Notes under the pieces: model-generated
Seen by the model: the letters and a program-made list of their open reading frames with translations, nothing else
What the model was told of the DNA's origin: nothing
Database searches by the model: none
From: Bog-473 sp963788125
GTDB taxonomy: Bacteria; Actinomycetota; Acidimicrobiia; Acidimicrobiales; RAAP-2
Assembly: GCA_963788125.1 (NCBI GenBank)
Contig: CAWBFN010000001.1
Span: 372,001-436,000 of the forward strand
Direction of reading: 5' to 3'
Length of the DNA stretch: 64,000 bases
Made by a program: the position numbers and the translations under genes
Part shown: piece after piece, positions 1 through 9,368 of the stretch
How positions within the stretch are numbered: position 1 is the stretch's first letter
Layout of the letters: each line of letters begins with the position of its first letter

Positions 1-264
1 CGAGACGTCCACGCACGCCTGGTGCGCGCCCGGGAGGACCTGGCGGTGCTCGACGAGCAGCTCGCCGTGGTGATGGAGTCGGCCGAGGAGATGCGGGTCC
101 GCTCGCTCGTCTCGGAGACCCCGCTGGCCGCGCACGAGCACAGCGAGGCGGCTCGCCACGCCGATGCCATGGCCAAGGCGCGCGACGCCCTGGCCGGCAC
201 GGTCCGCGACCTCGAGCGGCGCCAGGACGAGCTCCTGGCCGACGTGGCGCCCGGACGATCGTGA
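1..264 (+). CDS. C-terminal part of a helical (coiled-coil) protein, cut by window edge
   Basis: The reading frame is open from base 1, so the start lies outside the window; a GTG at 22 is possible but nothing favours it. The visible 87 residues are rich in Glu, Arg, Ala and Asp with heptad-like spacing and no hydrophobic membrane segment, which suggests a soluble helical or coiled-coil protein. The TGA stop (262-264) overlaps the GTG of the next gene in a GTGA arrangement, so the two are probably translationally coupled. I do not recognise the family. Confidence 0.6.
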   Translation, partial: RDVHARLVRAREDLAVLDEQLAVVMESAEEMRVRSLVSETPLAAHEHSEAARHADAMAKARDALAGTVRDLERRQDELLADVAPGRS

Positions 265-878
265 CCGGCACGGGGACGGGGACGCTGGCCCGGGTGGTCA
301 TCGCCGAGGACGAGGCGATCATCCGCCTCGACCTCAAGGAGATCCTGACCTCGGCCGGCTACGAGGTGGTCGGCGAGAGCGGGCGGGGCGACGAGGCGGT
401 GCAGCTGGTGGAGGAGCACCGGCCCGACCTGGCCATCTTGGACATCAAGATGCCCGGCCTCGACGGGTTGCAGGCGGCGCGCGAGATCACCTCGCGCTTC
501 CAGGTGGCGGTGGTCCTCCTGACCGCCTTCAGCCAGCGCGACCTCATAGAGGAGGCCCGTGACGCCGGGGTGTCGGCCTACCTGGTCAAGCCCTTCCAAC
601 CCCGCGAGCTGCTGCCGGCGGTGGCCGACGTGCTCTCACGCGCCCGCCAGGAGTGGGCCATCGCCGACGAGGAGGCTCGGGACGCATCGGGCGGAGGGGG
701 AGCGGAGGACAAGATCGCCACCCGGCGCCTGGTCGACCAGGCCAAGGCCGCCCTCATGGACCGCAACGACCTGGCCGAGGACGAGGCCTTCACCTTCATT
801 CAGCAGACGGCCATGCACCGACGGGCCCGCATGCGTGACGTGGCCCGGCAGATCGTCGACGGCACGCTGACTCCGTAA
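261..878 (+). CDS. pdtaR: Response regulator with ANTAR RNA-binding output domain (PdtaR type)
   Basis: 205 residues. An N-terminal receiver domain (about 10-125) carries the acidic pair E16-D17, the phospho-acceptor D61 in LDIKMP, T88 and K110 in the VKPF motif. The C-terminal part (about 145-200) matches the ANTAR helical module that binds paired hairpins in nascent RNA and prevents termination. In Mycobacterium tuberculosis the orthologue Rv1626 lies just upstream of polA and rpsA, as here, which supports the assignment. It is phosphorylated by a PdtaS-type histidine kinase, not in this window. The GTG start at 261 overlaps the previous stop, and polA begins at the base after this stop. 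Confidence 0.9.
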   Translation: MTGTGTGTLARVVIAEDEAIIRLDLKEILTSAGYEVVGESGRGDEAVQLVEEHRPDLAILDIKMPGLDGLQAAREITSRFQVAVVLLTAFSQRDLIEEARDAGVSAYLVKPFQPRELLPAVADVLSRARQEWAIADEEARDASGGGGAEDKIATRRLVDQAKAALMDRNDLAEDEAFTFIQQTAMHRRARMRDVARQIVDGTLTP

Positions 879-3650
879 GTGCCTCCGACCACGCAGGCAC
901 GCTCCGGCCCCCTCTTCCTCCTCGATGGGATGTCGCTCGCCTTCCGCGCCTATTTCGCGCTCCCCAACACCCTGACGACCACCTCGGGCATGGTGACCAA
1001 CGCCGTGCACGGCTTCGTGTCGATGGTCTCCTACATCGTCCGCGAGCATCAGCCGAGCTCGCTGGCGGTCGCCTTCGATCTCCCGGGCCAGACCTTCCGC
1101 GACGAGATGGTGGCGGAGTACAAGGCCGGCCGCGCCGAAGCGCCCAACGACCTGCCGCCGCAGTTCGAGATGATCCGCGAGGTCATGCATGCCCTGGCCA
1201 TCCCCGTTGTCGAGGCTCCGGGCTTCGAGGCGGACGACGTCTTGGCCACGCTGGCCACCGAGGCCCGCGACCGGGGGACCGACGTGGTCGTGGTCACCGG
1301 CGACCGGGACAGCTTCCAGCTGATAGAGGACCCCCATGTCCGCGTCCTCTACAACCGCCGGGGGGTGAGCGACTACTCCCTCTACGACGAGGCGGGCATC
1401 GTGGCGCGCTGCGGCGTGCCGCCGTCGAAGTACGTGTTGCTGGCCTCGCTGCGGGGCGATCCGTCGGACAATCTGCCCGGCATCCCCGGCGTCGGCGAGA
1501 AGACGGCGGCCAAGCTGTTGAACGCCTACGGCGACCTCGATGGAATCTTCTCCCACCTCGACGAGCAGACGCCCAAGCTGCGCCAGAACCTGACGAACAA
1601 CGAAGGCCTGGCCCGTTCCAATGCGACCGTGATCCCCCTGGTGCGCGACGTGCCGCTCGGCGTCCACGTCACCCAGCTCCAACTCGGCGGCTGGGACCTG
1701 CGCACCGCCGAGGCGGTCTTCGCCAAGTTCGAGCTGAAGAGCCAGTGGCGGATCATGGAAGAGCTCTTGTCGGCGGGGGCGTTCGGCGATGCGGCAGAGG
1801 GGAGCGAGGCGCCCACCGGCTCAGGAACGGTCCTGACCAAGGGCGCCAAGGCGGAACTGGCGGTCCTGCGGGGCCTGGCGCCCCGGACCGAGCCCGAGTT
1901 GGTGGACTTCGGCGAGGTGCGGGTCCCCATCGAACCGGCACCGGCCACCAAGGACCTGGCCGCGCTGGCGAAAGGCCCGCGCAGCCTGGTGGCGCGCTGG
2001 ACCGGGGCGCACGGGCGCAGCCCGCTCGCCGCGCTGGCGGTGGTGGCGACGGAGGGCGGCGGCGAGGTGGGGGCGGTCATGCTCCCCGCCGATCTGCTGG
2101 AGTCGCCCGCCGTGGCCCAGAAGCTCACGTCCACACTGGCCGAGCCCGTACTGGGCCATCAGGTCAAGGAGGTCATGCGCTCGCTGCTGCCGCTGGGCAT
2201 CGACTGCACCGGGCTGGTCATGGACACCGGCGTGGCGGCCTACCTGTTGGACGCGTCGAGCGGGGAGTACGAGCTCTCCGACCTCCGCGGCACGGACGAC
2301 GGCCAGCTGCAGCTGCGCATGGGGGACCCGACGCCGGAGTTGTTGAGCGAGGCCGAGTCGCTGGTGGCCGAGGGGCGCGACGTGGCCGAGCTGGCCGCGG
2401 GGTACCGGGCCCGGCTGGACGCCTTGGAGATGGGACCGCTCCACGACGGCATCGAGACGCCGCTGGTGCGGGTCCTGGCGAAGATGGAGGTCGCCGGCAT
2501 CGGCATCGACCGCACCGAGCTGAGGAAGATCAGCGACGAGTTGAAGATCTCGGCGGCCACGCTGCAGTCCAGGGTGCAGGAGCTGGCCGGGCACGAGTTC
2601 AACGTCAACTCGACCCAGCAGCTGCGCACCGTGCTCTACGACGAGCTCGGCCTGAAACCCGGGAAGAAGACCAAGACCGGCTACTCGACCGATGCCCAGA
2701 CGCTCGAGAGCCTGCGCGGCGTCCATCCGATCATCGACGCGCTGCTCTCCTATCGCGAGGTCGAGAAGCTGCGCTCGACCTACGGCGAGAACCTGCTGGC
2801 CGAGGTGGCCGCGGACGGCCGGATCCACGCCTCCTTCCGCCAGACGGTGGCCCGGACCGGGCGCATCTCCTCCGACCGGCCAAACCTGCACAACATCCCG
2901 GTCCGCACCGAGCTGGGCAAGCAGTTCCGCCGGGCCTTCGTCCCCGCCGAGGGCTACTCGTTCCTGGTGGCCGACTACGACCAGGTGGAGTTGCGGGTGA
3001 TCGCCCACCTCTCCGGGGATGTGGGACTGATAGAGGCCATGTCGTCGGGGTCCGACGTGCACCGGGTGGTGGCGTCGAGCGTCTACCAGGTGCCGGCCGA
3101 GGAGGTCACCCACACCCAGCGCGAGTTCTGCAAAATGGTCTCGTACGGCCTGGCCTACGGCATGGAGGCCTACGGGCTGAGCCAGCGCCTGGGCATCCCC
3201 GTCGAGGAGGCGGCCGCCATCATCGACCGCTACTTCGGCGCCTTCCCCCGGGTGAAGCAGTACATGGACGAGACCGTGGTCGAGGCCCGGGAACGGGGGG
3301 CGACCCGGACCATGTTCGGCCGCCTGCGCCCGCTGCCCGACCTCGACGCCTCCAACTACCGCCTGCGCCAGGCGGCCGAGCGCCAGGCCATGAACGCCGG
3401 GATCCAGGGGCTGGCGGCCGACATCTTCAAGCTTGCCCTGGTGCGCCTCGACCGGTATCTCGAGCAGGGAGGGCTGGCCAGCCGGCTCGTCCTCCAGGTG
3501 CACGACGAGGTGATCGTCGAGGTGGCGGCGGGGGAGGAGGAAGAGGCCGGCCGCCTCACCGAGGAGGCGCTCACCGGCGCGGCCGACCTCCAGGTCCCCC
3601 TGACCATCTCCATGGCGACCGGATCGAGCTGGGCGGCGGCCAAGGGCTGA
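879..3650 (+). CDS. polA: DNA polymerase I
   Basis: 923 residues, full family length. The N-terminal 5'-3' exonuclease domain (about 10-300) has acidic metal-site motifs such as FEADDV and VTGDRD and a helix-hairpin-helix at GIPGVGEKTA. The central 3'-5' exonuclease-like domain (about 340-540) lacks a clear proofreading acid set, as usual in Actinobacteria. The C-terminal polymerase has motif A with D699 in DYDQVELR, motif B around REFCKMVSYGLAYG (Tyr at the dNTP-selecting position) and motif C with H875-D876-E877. It removes RNA primers and fills repair gaps; its neighbours further right include uvrB, uvrA and uvrC, whose gaps it would fill. GTG start directly abuts the pdtaR stop. Confidence 0.97.
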   Translation: MPPTTQARSGPLFLLDGMSLAFRAYFALPNTLTTTSGMVTNAVHGFVSMVSYIVREHQPSSLAVAFDLPGQTFRDEMVAEYKAGRAEAPNDLPPQFEMIREVMHALAIPVVEAPGFEADDVLATLATEARDRGTDVVVVTGDRDSFQLIEDPHVRVLYNRRGVSDYSLYDEAGIVARCGVPPSKYVLLASLRGDPSDNLPGIPGVGEKTAAKLLNAYGDLDGIFSHLDEQTPKLRQNLTNNEGLARSNATVIPLVRDVPLGVHVTQLQLGGWDLRTAEAVFAKFELKSQWRIMEELLSAGAFGDAAEGSEAPTGSGTVLTKGAKAELAVLRGLAPRTEPELVDFGEVRVPIEPAPATKDLAALAKGPRSLVARWTGAHGRSPLAALAVVATEGGGEVGAVMLPADLLESPAVAQKLTSTLAEPVLGHQVKEVMRSLLPLGIDCTGLVMDTGVAAYLLDASSGEYELSDLRGTDDGQLQLRMGDPTPELLSEAESLVAEGRDVAELAAGYRARLDALEMGPLHDGIETPLVRVLAKMEVAGIGIDRTELRKISDELKISAATLQSRVQELAGHEFNVNSTQQLRTVLYDELGLKPGKKTKTGYSTDAQTLESLRGVHPIIDALLSYREVEKLRSTYGENLLAEVAADGRIHASFRQTVARTGRISSDRPNLHNIPVRTELGKQFRRAFVPAEGYSFLVADYDQVELRVIAHLSGDVGLIEAMSSGSDVHRVVASSVYQVPAEEVTHTQREFCKMVSYGLAYGMEAYGLSQRLGIPVEEAAAIIDRYFGAFPRVKQYMDETVVEARERGATRTMFGRLRPLPDLDASNYRLRQAAERQAMNAGIQGLAADIFKLALVRLDRYLEQGGLASRLVLQVHDEVIVEVAAGEEEEAGRLTEEALTGAADLQVPLTISMATGSSWAAAKG

Positions 3651-3743
3651 GCCCTGGTAATCTGGTTGTCCCAGCTGGCACCGGCAGCCGGGCACCCGTA
3701 ATGGACTCACACCGACCCCGGCGCGGTCAAAGCGAGCTTCTCG

Positions 3744-5141
3744 ATGTCCGACGTACGCACCTCCCTCCTCTCCCGCCCCGAAGACATGGGGACCTTCGAC
3801 GCCGAGGGGAACTACACCCCCCGCACCATCGTCGACGACGATCTGGACGGCGCCGATCTCGAGCAGGCGATGGGGGACTCCATCATCGAGTTCGAGGATG
3901 GGGATGTGATTGAGGGGACGGTCGTGAAGATCGACCGCGACGAGGTCCTCCTCGACATCGGCTTCAAGTCCGAGGGTGTCATCCCGGCCCGGGAGCTGTC
4001 GATCCGCAACGACGTCCACCCCGAGGAGATCGTCTCCCTCGGCGAGCACATCGAGGCGCTGGTGCTCCAGAAGGAGGACAAGGAGGGGCGCCTGGTCCTC
4101 TCCAAGAAGCGGGCCCAGTACGAGCGGGCCTGGGCGACCATCGAGAAGAAGAAGAACGACGGCGAGATGGTGTCCGGCCCGGTCATCGAGGTCGTCAAGG
4201 GCGGCCTCATCGTCGACATCGGCCTGCGCGGCTTCCTGCCGGCGTCGCTGGTGGAGCTGCGCCGTGTGCGCGAGCTGCAGCCCTACGTGGGCCGGGTGAT
4301 CGAGGCCAAGATCATCGAGCTCGACCGCAACCGCAACAACGTGGTCCTCTCCCGCCGGGCCTACCTGGAGGAGGAGCAGAAGGAGCAGCGGGGCGACTTC
4401 CTGGCCAACCTCAAGCCGGGCGAGCGGCGCAAGGGCACCGTCTCCTCGGTGGTCAACTTCGGCGCCTTCGTCGACCTCGGCGGGATGGACGGCCTGGTGC
4501 ACGTCTCCGAGCTCAGCTGGAAGCACGTCGACCACCCCTCCTCGGTGGTGCAGGTGGGCGACGAGATCGAAGTGGAAGTCCTCGATGTGGACCTGGACAA
4601 GGAGCGGATCTCCCTGTCGCTCAAGTCCACCCAGTCGGACCCCTGGCAGGAGTTCGCCGACAGCCACGCCGTCGGGCAGCTCGTCTACGGCCGCATCACC
4701 AAGCTGGTGCCCTTCGGCGCCTTCGTGCAGGTGGGCGACGGGATCGAAGGTCTGGTCCACATCTCGGAGATGGCGGTGCACCACGTGGACCTCCCCGAGC
4801 AGGTCGTGACGCCCGGCGAGGAGTTGTGGGTCAAGATCATCGACATCGACCTGCAGCGCCGGCGCATCTCGCTGTCGATCAAGCAGGCCGCCGAGGGCGG
4901 CGAGGTCTCCGAGGAGTACCGGGAGGCCTTCGGCGAGCACGCCTACGACGCAGAGGGCAACTACATCGGGTTCGACTACGCCGAAGGCGAGTTCATGCCC
5001 GAGACCGAGGCGCAGGCGGCATGGGCCGACTTCGCCGAGGAGCTGGGCACCCCGGTGATCGTGCCGGAGTCGCTGGCGGGCTCGGGCCCGGCCGAGACCG
5101 GCGAGGCGCCCGAGGCCGGCGAGGCGCCCGAGGTCAGCTGA
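3744..5141 (+). CDS. rpsA: 30S ribosomal protein S1
   Basis: 465 residues with four S1/OB-fold RNA-binding repeats at roughly 52-122, 140-205, 226-295 and 312-382; repeats 3 and 4 show the classic VVNFGAFVDLGG and LVPFGAFVQVGD cores. Four repeats plus an acidic, Ala/Glu-rich tail (EAPEAGEAPE repeats near the end) is the actinobacterial form rather than the six-repeat E. coli form. S1 helps place mRNA on the 30S subunit. The 93-base gap after polA may carry its own promoter. The 3' end overlaps the convergent VOC gene by 8 bases. Confidence 0.96.
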   Translation: MSDVRTSLLSRPEDMGTFDAEGNYTPRTIVDDDLDGADLEQAMGDSIIEFEDGDVIEGTVVKIDRDEVLLDIGFKSEGVIPARELSIRNDVHPEEIVSLGEHIEALVLQKEDKEGRLVLSKKRAQYERAWATIEKKKNDGEMVSGPVIEVVKGGLIVDIGLRGFLPASLVELRRVRELQPYVGRVIEAKIIELDRNRNNVVLSRRAYLEEEQKEQRGDFLANLKPGERRKGTVSSVVNFGAFVDLGGMDGLVHVSELSWKHVDHPSSVVQVGDEIEVEVLDVDLDKERISLSLKSTQSDPWQEFADSHAVGQLVYGRITKLVPFGAFVQVGDGIEGLVHISEMAVHHVDLPEQVVTPGEELWVKIIDIDLQRRRISLSIKQAAEGGEVSEEYREAFGEHAYDAEGNYIGFDYAEGEFMPETEAQAAWADFAEELGTPVIVPESLAGSGPAETGEAPEAGEAPEVS

Positions 5142-5592
5142 CCCGCTGGTCGAACTGGACGGTGTTGCCGTCCGGATCACGCACGAACATGGAACGGACC
5201 CGGCCCCCGGGCGGCTCGCCGTACAGCGTCGTGTCCGAGCCGTTCTCGCTCGGCTCCACCACGATCGGGGTGCCGGCGGCGCGCGCCCGCGCCGCAATGG
5301 CGTCGATGTCGTCCACCCAGAACCCGAAGTGGTGCACGCCGATCTGGAAGAGGGGCTTCGGCTCGCCCTCATAGGGAGCGGTGAGGCCCTCGTCGAGCAC
5401 GACGAACGGCTCGTCGGCGCCCTCGCGCTCGCGCAGGTACACCCCGCGGCGGCGCATCACGGTGCCCTCCACGGTGAACTCCTCGCGTGAGTCGAGGGAG
5501 ACGTGGAGCCCGACCACCTCGGTCCAGAAGGGCAGGGACACGTCCACGTTCCGGACCCCGATGGCGATATGGGAGACGTTCTTGATCGGCAT
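5134..5592 (-). CDS. VOC-superfamily (glyoxalase/dioxygenase fold) protein
   Basis: 152 residues forming two beta-alpha-beta-beta-beta modules: the first starts at IKNVSHIAIGVRNVD, the second at VHHFGFWVDDID. Candidate metal ligands are His8, His88-His89 and a Glu/Asp in the DPDGNTVQF ending, the usual VOC pattern. Substrate cannot be told; members include glyoxalases, epimerases and resistance proteins. It converges on rpsA and is divergent from the glycosyltransferase at 5647, with 54 bases between the start codons, so the two promoters must be packed together. Confidence 0.75.
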   Translation of the reverse strand: MPIKNVSHIAIGVRNVDVSLPFWTEVVGLHVSLDSREEFTVEGTVMRRRGVYLREREGADEPFVVLDEGLTAPYEGEPKPLFQIGVHHFGFWVDDIDAIAARARAAGTPIVVEPSENGSDTTLYGEPPGGRVRSMFVRDPDGNTVQFDQRVS

Positions 5593-5633
5593 GGCCCGAG
5601 CCTACGGCGGGACTGTCCCCGGGTAAGTGCCCT

Positions 5634-5646
5634 ACGATGCCCCCCC
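5634..5646 (+). promoter_or_regulatory. Probable leaderless promoter -10 box (TACGAT) for the 5647 gene
   Basis: TACGAT (5634-5639) sits exactly 7 bases before the ATG at 5647 and no Shine-Dalgarno lies between. A TANNNT box at this distance puts the transcription start at the start codon, the architecture of leaderless actinobacterial mRNAs. The same spacing recurs before several other genes in this window. Confidence 0.5.
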
Positions 5647-7236
5647 ATGTCTGAGGCGCCCCCCGTCGTGACCGGTCGTCTGCGTACGGCCGCGGCCATC
5701 GGCGTGGTCGCGGTGGTGGCCGGCGGTGTGGTGCTGCGCTTCGTGACCCATTCGGCGCTGTGGCTCGATGAAGCGCTCACCGTCAACCGCTCCCGTCTCC
5801 CCCTCACCCAGATCGCCGGCTCGGTCAAGCAGGACGGGGCGCCGCCGCTCTACTACTACCTCCTCCACTTCTGGATGGAGCTGTTCGGCCAGTCCAACCT
5901 GGCCACACGCTCCCTCGAGGGGGTGATCGGCGTCGCCACGCTCCCCGTGGCCTGGCTGGCCGGCAACCGCTTCGGGGGCCGCACCGTGGCCTGGACGACG
6001 CTCGTCCTCCTGGCCAGCGCCCCCTTCGCCGTCTTCTACGCCACCGAGGCGCGCATGTACGGCCTGATCATCCTGTTGACCGGCTGCGGTTTCCTGGCGC
6101 TGGACCGCGCCCTGGCCTCGCCCCGTCCGGGCAACCTGATCGCCGTCGGGGTGGTGACGGCCGCTCTCCTCTACACCCAGTACTGGTCGCTCTACCTGGT
6201 GGGCGTGGTGGCGCTGTGGTTGGCCGTCACCGCCTGGTGGTCGCGGCGCCACGATCGCAACGACCCCGGGCAGTGGAAGCGGCCGCTGACCGCCCTGGCC
6301 GCAGTGGCCGGGGGATGCGTCCTCTTCATCCCGTGGCTGCCCATCTTCATCTACCAGTCCCGCTACACCGGGACCCCGTGGGCGGCGCCGCCCAACTTCG
6401 CGGCGGTGATCAACGCCGTCACCGGGTTCACCGCCAATCAGGGCTCCCTCTCCTCGGCGGGGACCGATCAGGGGCGCCTGCTGGCCCTGATCTACTTCTC
6501 CATGTCGGCCCTGGCCCTCTTCGGGATCGCCCGGAGCCGGCGCATCATCGAGATCGACCTGCACACCCAACCGGTGGCCCGCGGGGTCACCGTCGCCGTG
6601 GTGGGCACGCTGTTCGCCGCCATCGCCGGCGGCATCCTCACCCAGAGCGCCTTCTCGCCGCGCTACGCCGCCGTGGTGTTCCTGCCGCTGCTGCTGCTGG
6701 TGGCTCTCGGGACGACGAAGTTCCTCGACACACGGGTCCGTCTCGGCCTGGTGGCCGTGGCGGTGGTGGCCGGGTTCGTCGGCTCGGCCCAGAACGTGAA
6801 CACCCAGCGCACCCAGGCGTCCCAGGTGGCGGCCGTGATCAACGCGCACGGCCAGCCGGGCGACATCATCGCCTTCTGCCCCGACCAGCTCGGGCCGGCC
6901 GTCTACCGGGTCATCGACCACCCGTCGGACTACGACCTGGTGACCTTCCCCCGGGGGACCGGCCCGCAGTTCGTGGACTGGGTCAACTACGCCAGCGTCG
7001 TGCACGCGGCCCACCCGGTCGTCTTCGCCAACAAGCTGGTGGCCGACGCCGGGACCGACCATCGCATCTGGCTGGTGTGGCAGCCGGGGTACCAGACCTA
7101 CGGGGCGAAGTGCCAGGTCCTCGCCGCCACCCTGCTGGGCAACGACCACCTGGGCGGCCACAACTGGGTGATCAACAAGCCCTCCACCTACTACGAGCCC
7201 ATGAACCTGACCGAGTTCGCGCCGGCGCCCAGATGA
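5647..7236 (+). CDS. GT39/ArnT-like polytopic membrane glycosyltransferase
   Basis: 529 residues from the ATG at 5647; in-frame codons upstream are open but antisense to the VOC gene, and the TACGAT box supports this start. About ten or more hydrophobic segments are visible. The first extracytoplasmic loop has the acidic motif ALWLDEAL near residue 38, followed by QDGAPPLYYYLLHFW, which is the GT-C/PMT_2 signature for transfer from a polyprenyl-phosphate sugar outside the membrane. A soluble C-terminal tail ends at 7236. It is the first gene of the glycan cluster and is followed 13 bases later by a second GT-C gene, so both are probably one transcript. Acceptor and sugar are unknown. Confidence 0.8.
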   Translation: MSEAPPVVTGRLRTAAAIGVVAVVAGGVVLRFVTHSALWLDEALTVNRSRLPLTQIAGSVKQDGAPPLYYYLLHFWMELFGQSNLATRSLEGVIGVATLPVAWLAGNRFGGRTVAWTTLVLLASAPFAVFYATEARMYGLIILLTGCGFLALDRALASPRPGNLIAVGVVTAALLYTQYWSLYLVGVVALWLAVTAWWSRRHDRNDPGQWKRPLTALAAVAGGCVLFIPWLPIFIYQSRYTGTPWAAPPNFAAVINAVTGFTANQGSLSSAGTDQGRLLALIYFSMSALALFGIARSRRIIEIDLHTQPVARGVTVAVVGTLFAAIAGGILTQSAFSPRYAAVVFLPLLLLVALGTTKFLDTRVRLGLVAVAVVAGFVGSAQNVNTQRTQASQVAAVINAHGQPGDIIAFCPDQLGPAVYRVIDHPSDYDLVTFPRGTGPQFVDWVNYASVVHAAHPVVFANKLVADAGTDHRIWLVWQPGYQTYGAKCQVLAATLLGNDHLGGHNWVINKPSTYYEPMNLTEFAPAPR

Positions 7237-7249
7237 GCCCGCCACCCCG

Positions 7250-8374
7250 ATGAGACAGTCCGTCCGGGAGGCGGTGCTGCCCTATCTCCTGGCCCGGGTC
7301 GTGGTGCTGGGCGCCCTGGGCCTGGCCCACTTCATCGTCGACCGCACCCATCCGGCGACCGCCGGGGTGGCCGCCCGTGTGCATGAGGGGCTGCTCGGCT
7401 GGGATGCCGGTTACTACAAGACGATCGCCGGGGTGGGCTACGCCCCGCTGGGGAAGGAGGGGCTCCGCTTCTTTCCCGCCGTCCCGATCCTGACGCACGT
7501 CGTGGCGTGGTTGCCGGGGGTGGGGGACGGTGCGGCGCTGCTGGTCGTCGCCAACGTGGCCGCCTTCGTGGCGACGGCGCTCTTCTTCGTGCTCGTGCGC
7601 CGCGAGACCGCCAGCCCCGAGGTGGCCCGCCGCGCCGTGTGGTTTCTCAGCCTGTCCCCCGCCGCCTACGTGCTGGTCATGGGCTACGCCGAGTCGACCC
7701 TGCTCTGCCTGGCCATCGGCTGCTTCCTGGCGCTCCGGCCGGGGCGGGACGCGGGACGGTCGCGGCCGAACTTCGCCCTGGCGGGCGTGCTGGCGCTCGC
7801 CGCGGCGCTCACCCGGCCGATCGGCGTGCTGCTGGCGCTCGCGGTGGCCGTGGAGCTGGTGCGCTGGTGGGTCAGGATCGGCCGCCGGCGGCGGCTGGTC
7901 GGGTTGGGGGCGGTGGCGGCGCCGTTCGTGGGCCTGCTCGGCTTCGGTCTGTGGGCGCAGCACGTGGTGGGCGACCTCTGGGCACCGCTGCGGGTGCAGT
8001 TCGAGTCGTCCCACCACGGAGGCATCTCGGATCCCTTCGTGACCCTCGAGCACGACGCGCGGGGCCTGTTCCACGGCCACGTGGGCACCGCCCTGCACGT
8101 TCCGTGGGTCCTCCTGGCCGTGCTGCTGCTGGTCGTCTGCTGGCAACGTCTTCCGGCCTCCTACACCCTGTTCGCGGGGGCCGTCCTCCTTGTGGCCGTG
8201 GCCGGGTCCAATCTCGACTCCTTCGAGCGCTACGCGTTGAGCGCGTTTGCCCTGACCATGGCGGCCGCCATGGTCTGCGGGCGGCCGCTGCTCGAGCGCA
8301 CGGTCCTGGTGCTCCTGCCCGCCGCCCTGGCGGGGTACGCCCTGCTGGCGTTCGTGAACATCTCGGTTCCATAA
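7250..8374 (+). CDS. PIG-V/GT76-like membrane mannosyltransferase
   Basis: 374 residues with about eight to ten membrane segments. The N-terminal loop contains GWDAGYYKTIAGVGY, matching the WD-x-x-x-Y-x-x-IA-x-x-GY signature of PIG-V (GPI mannosyltransferase II) relatives, where the Trp-Asp pair lies at the lipid-sugar site; RFFPAVP follows as in that family. Bacterial members add hexoses from a lipid-linked donor to surface glycans or proteins. It follows the GT39 gene by 13 bases. Mannose as the sugar is inferred from the family only. Confidence 0.75.
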   Translation: MRQSVREAVLPYLLARVVVLGALGLAHFIVDRTHPATAGVAARVHEGLLGWDAGYYKTIAGVGYAPLGKEGLRFFPAVPILTHVVAWLPGVGDGAALLVVANVAAFVATALFFVLVRRETASPEVARRAVWFLSLSPAAYVLVMGYAESTLLCLAIGCFLALRPGRDAGRSRPNFALAGVLALAAALTRPIGVLLALAVAVELVRWWVRIGRRRRLVGLGAVAAPFVGLLGFGLWAQHVVGDLWAPLRVQFESSHHGGISDPFVTLEHDARGLFHGHVGTALHVPWVLLAVLLLVVCWQRLPASYTLFAGAVLLVAVAGSNLDSFERYALSAFALTMAAAMVCGRPLLERTVLVLLPAALAGYALLAFVNISVP

Positions 8375-8386
8375 CCCACGAATCCC

Positions 8387-8399
8387 TACAATGTGACGG
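8387..8399 (+). promoter_or_regulatory. Probable leaderless -10 box (TACAAT) for the 8400 gene
   Basis: TACAAT at 8387-8392 lies 7 bases before the GTG at 8400, with no ribosome binding site between. The 25-base spacer after the previous stop is just long enough to hold it, so the SGNH gene may be transcribed separately from the two glycosyltransferases. Confidence 0.5.
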
Positions 8400-9368
8400 G
8401 TGTCGTTCACGGCTGAGGCCCGACGGGCCGCCATGGGTCTGCTCCTGAGTCTCGGGATGGTTCTCTTCGGTTCCACGGTTGCGACCGCCGCCTCCATGGC
8501 GAAGGTGGCCCGTTCGTCCCGTTCCACCCACACCACGATCGGCGGCGTGGGTGGCTTCGGCGCTCAACGCCATATCGACATCCCGGTGGGCACGATCTCA
8601 CCGTCACACCCATTGCGGGTGATGTTCATCGGAGATTCGGTCATGTCCGACGCGGAGCTCGGTGTCGCCCAGGCCCTGTCCGCCACCGGCGAGGCCACGT
8701 CGTTCAACGACACCATGGTTCTCTTCGGGTTGTCCACACATCCCGATTGGCCGGTTGTCTTTCCCAATCTGATCCGAACCCAGCACCCTCAGCTCATCGC
8801 CGGTACGTGGAGTTGGGACTTTGGCGGCCCGACCACGCCGAATGCACTGCAACAGCCGGTGCAGTATGCCGCTCTGTTGGAGCGGTTTCTTCGTACCCTG
8901 CTGGCTCCCGGCGACGGCGTCGACGGAGTGCTGCTCCTCGAGTTCCCGCCGATCGGGGTGGTCGCCGGAGCCACTCCGCAGGTGCTGGCCCACGACAAGG
9001 CCGAGGCTGCGGGGAGTGCTGCCTGGGACGCTATCGCCGAGCACATGCCAGCCGTCTTTCCGGGAAGAGTGATGTACCTGGCCTGGGCGGGCTCGATTCT
9101 GCTCGACGGTCACTACGCAACATGGCTTCCGCCGCTGGGGGACCTCAGTGCCCCGAAGGCGCAATGGGTACGCGTGCGCAAGCTCGATGATGCGCACCTG
9201 TGCCCCCAAGGAAGCGCCCGCCTGGGCCTGGCGATCACCGAGGATCTCAGGACGCTGATCGGGTTGGCACCCCCGAGCGCGCGGTGGTTCGAAGGGCCAT
9301 GGACGACCAATCCCCAGTTCAACAGCCCGCCGGGGGCGTGCCCCGACGATCATCCGCCGGCCGGCTAG
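8400..9368 (+). CDS. Secreted solo SGNH/GDSL-like hydrolase or O-acetyltransferase domain
   Basis: 322 residues. An N-terminal hydrophobic stretch (about 12-30, ending ATAAS) looks like a signal peptide or anchor. The block I motif FIGDSVM supplies the nucleophile Ser (about residue 82), and a late KLDDAHLCP segment supplies Asp and His of the SGNH triad. The closest relative in this window is the C-terminal domain of the acyltransferase at 16479-18504: both share SWDF/SWDD, LLAPGDGV, a late KLD..H.CP and a PPGACPDD.PP ending. This suggests that the solo protein acts outside the cell on acylated glycan made by the cluster. Whether it transfers or removes acyl groups cannot be told. Confidence 0.7.
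   Translation: MSFTAEARRAAMGLLLSLGMVLFGSTVATAASMAKVARSSRSTHTTIGGVGGFGAQRHIDIPVGTISPSHPLRVMFIGDSVMSDAELGVAQALSATGEATSFNDTMVLFGLSTHPDWPVVFPNLIRTQHPQLIAGTWSWDFGGPTTPNALQQPVQYAALLERFLRTLLAPGDGVDGVLLLEFPPIGVVAGATPQVLAHDKAEAAGSAAWDAIAEHMPAVFPGRVMYLAWAGSILLDGHYATWLPPLGDLSAPKAQWVRVRKLDDAHLCPQGSARLGLAITEDLRTLIGLAPPSARWFEGPWTTNPQFNSPPGACPDDHPPAG

Noticed and set aside
1745..5372. Very long open frames on both strands over polA and rpsA
   Set aside because: They are shadow frames of high-GC coding DNA: Arg/Pro/Gly- or His/Val/Leu-rich with no domains, while polA and rpsA are certain.
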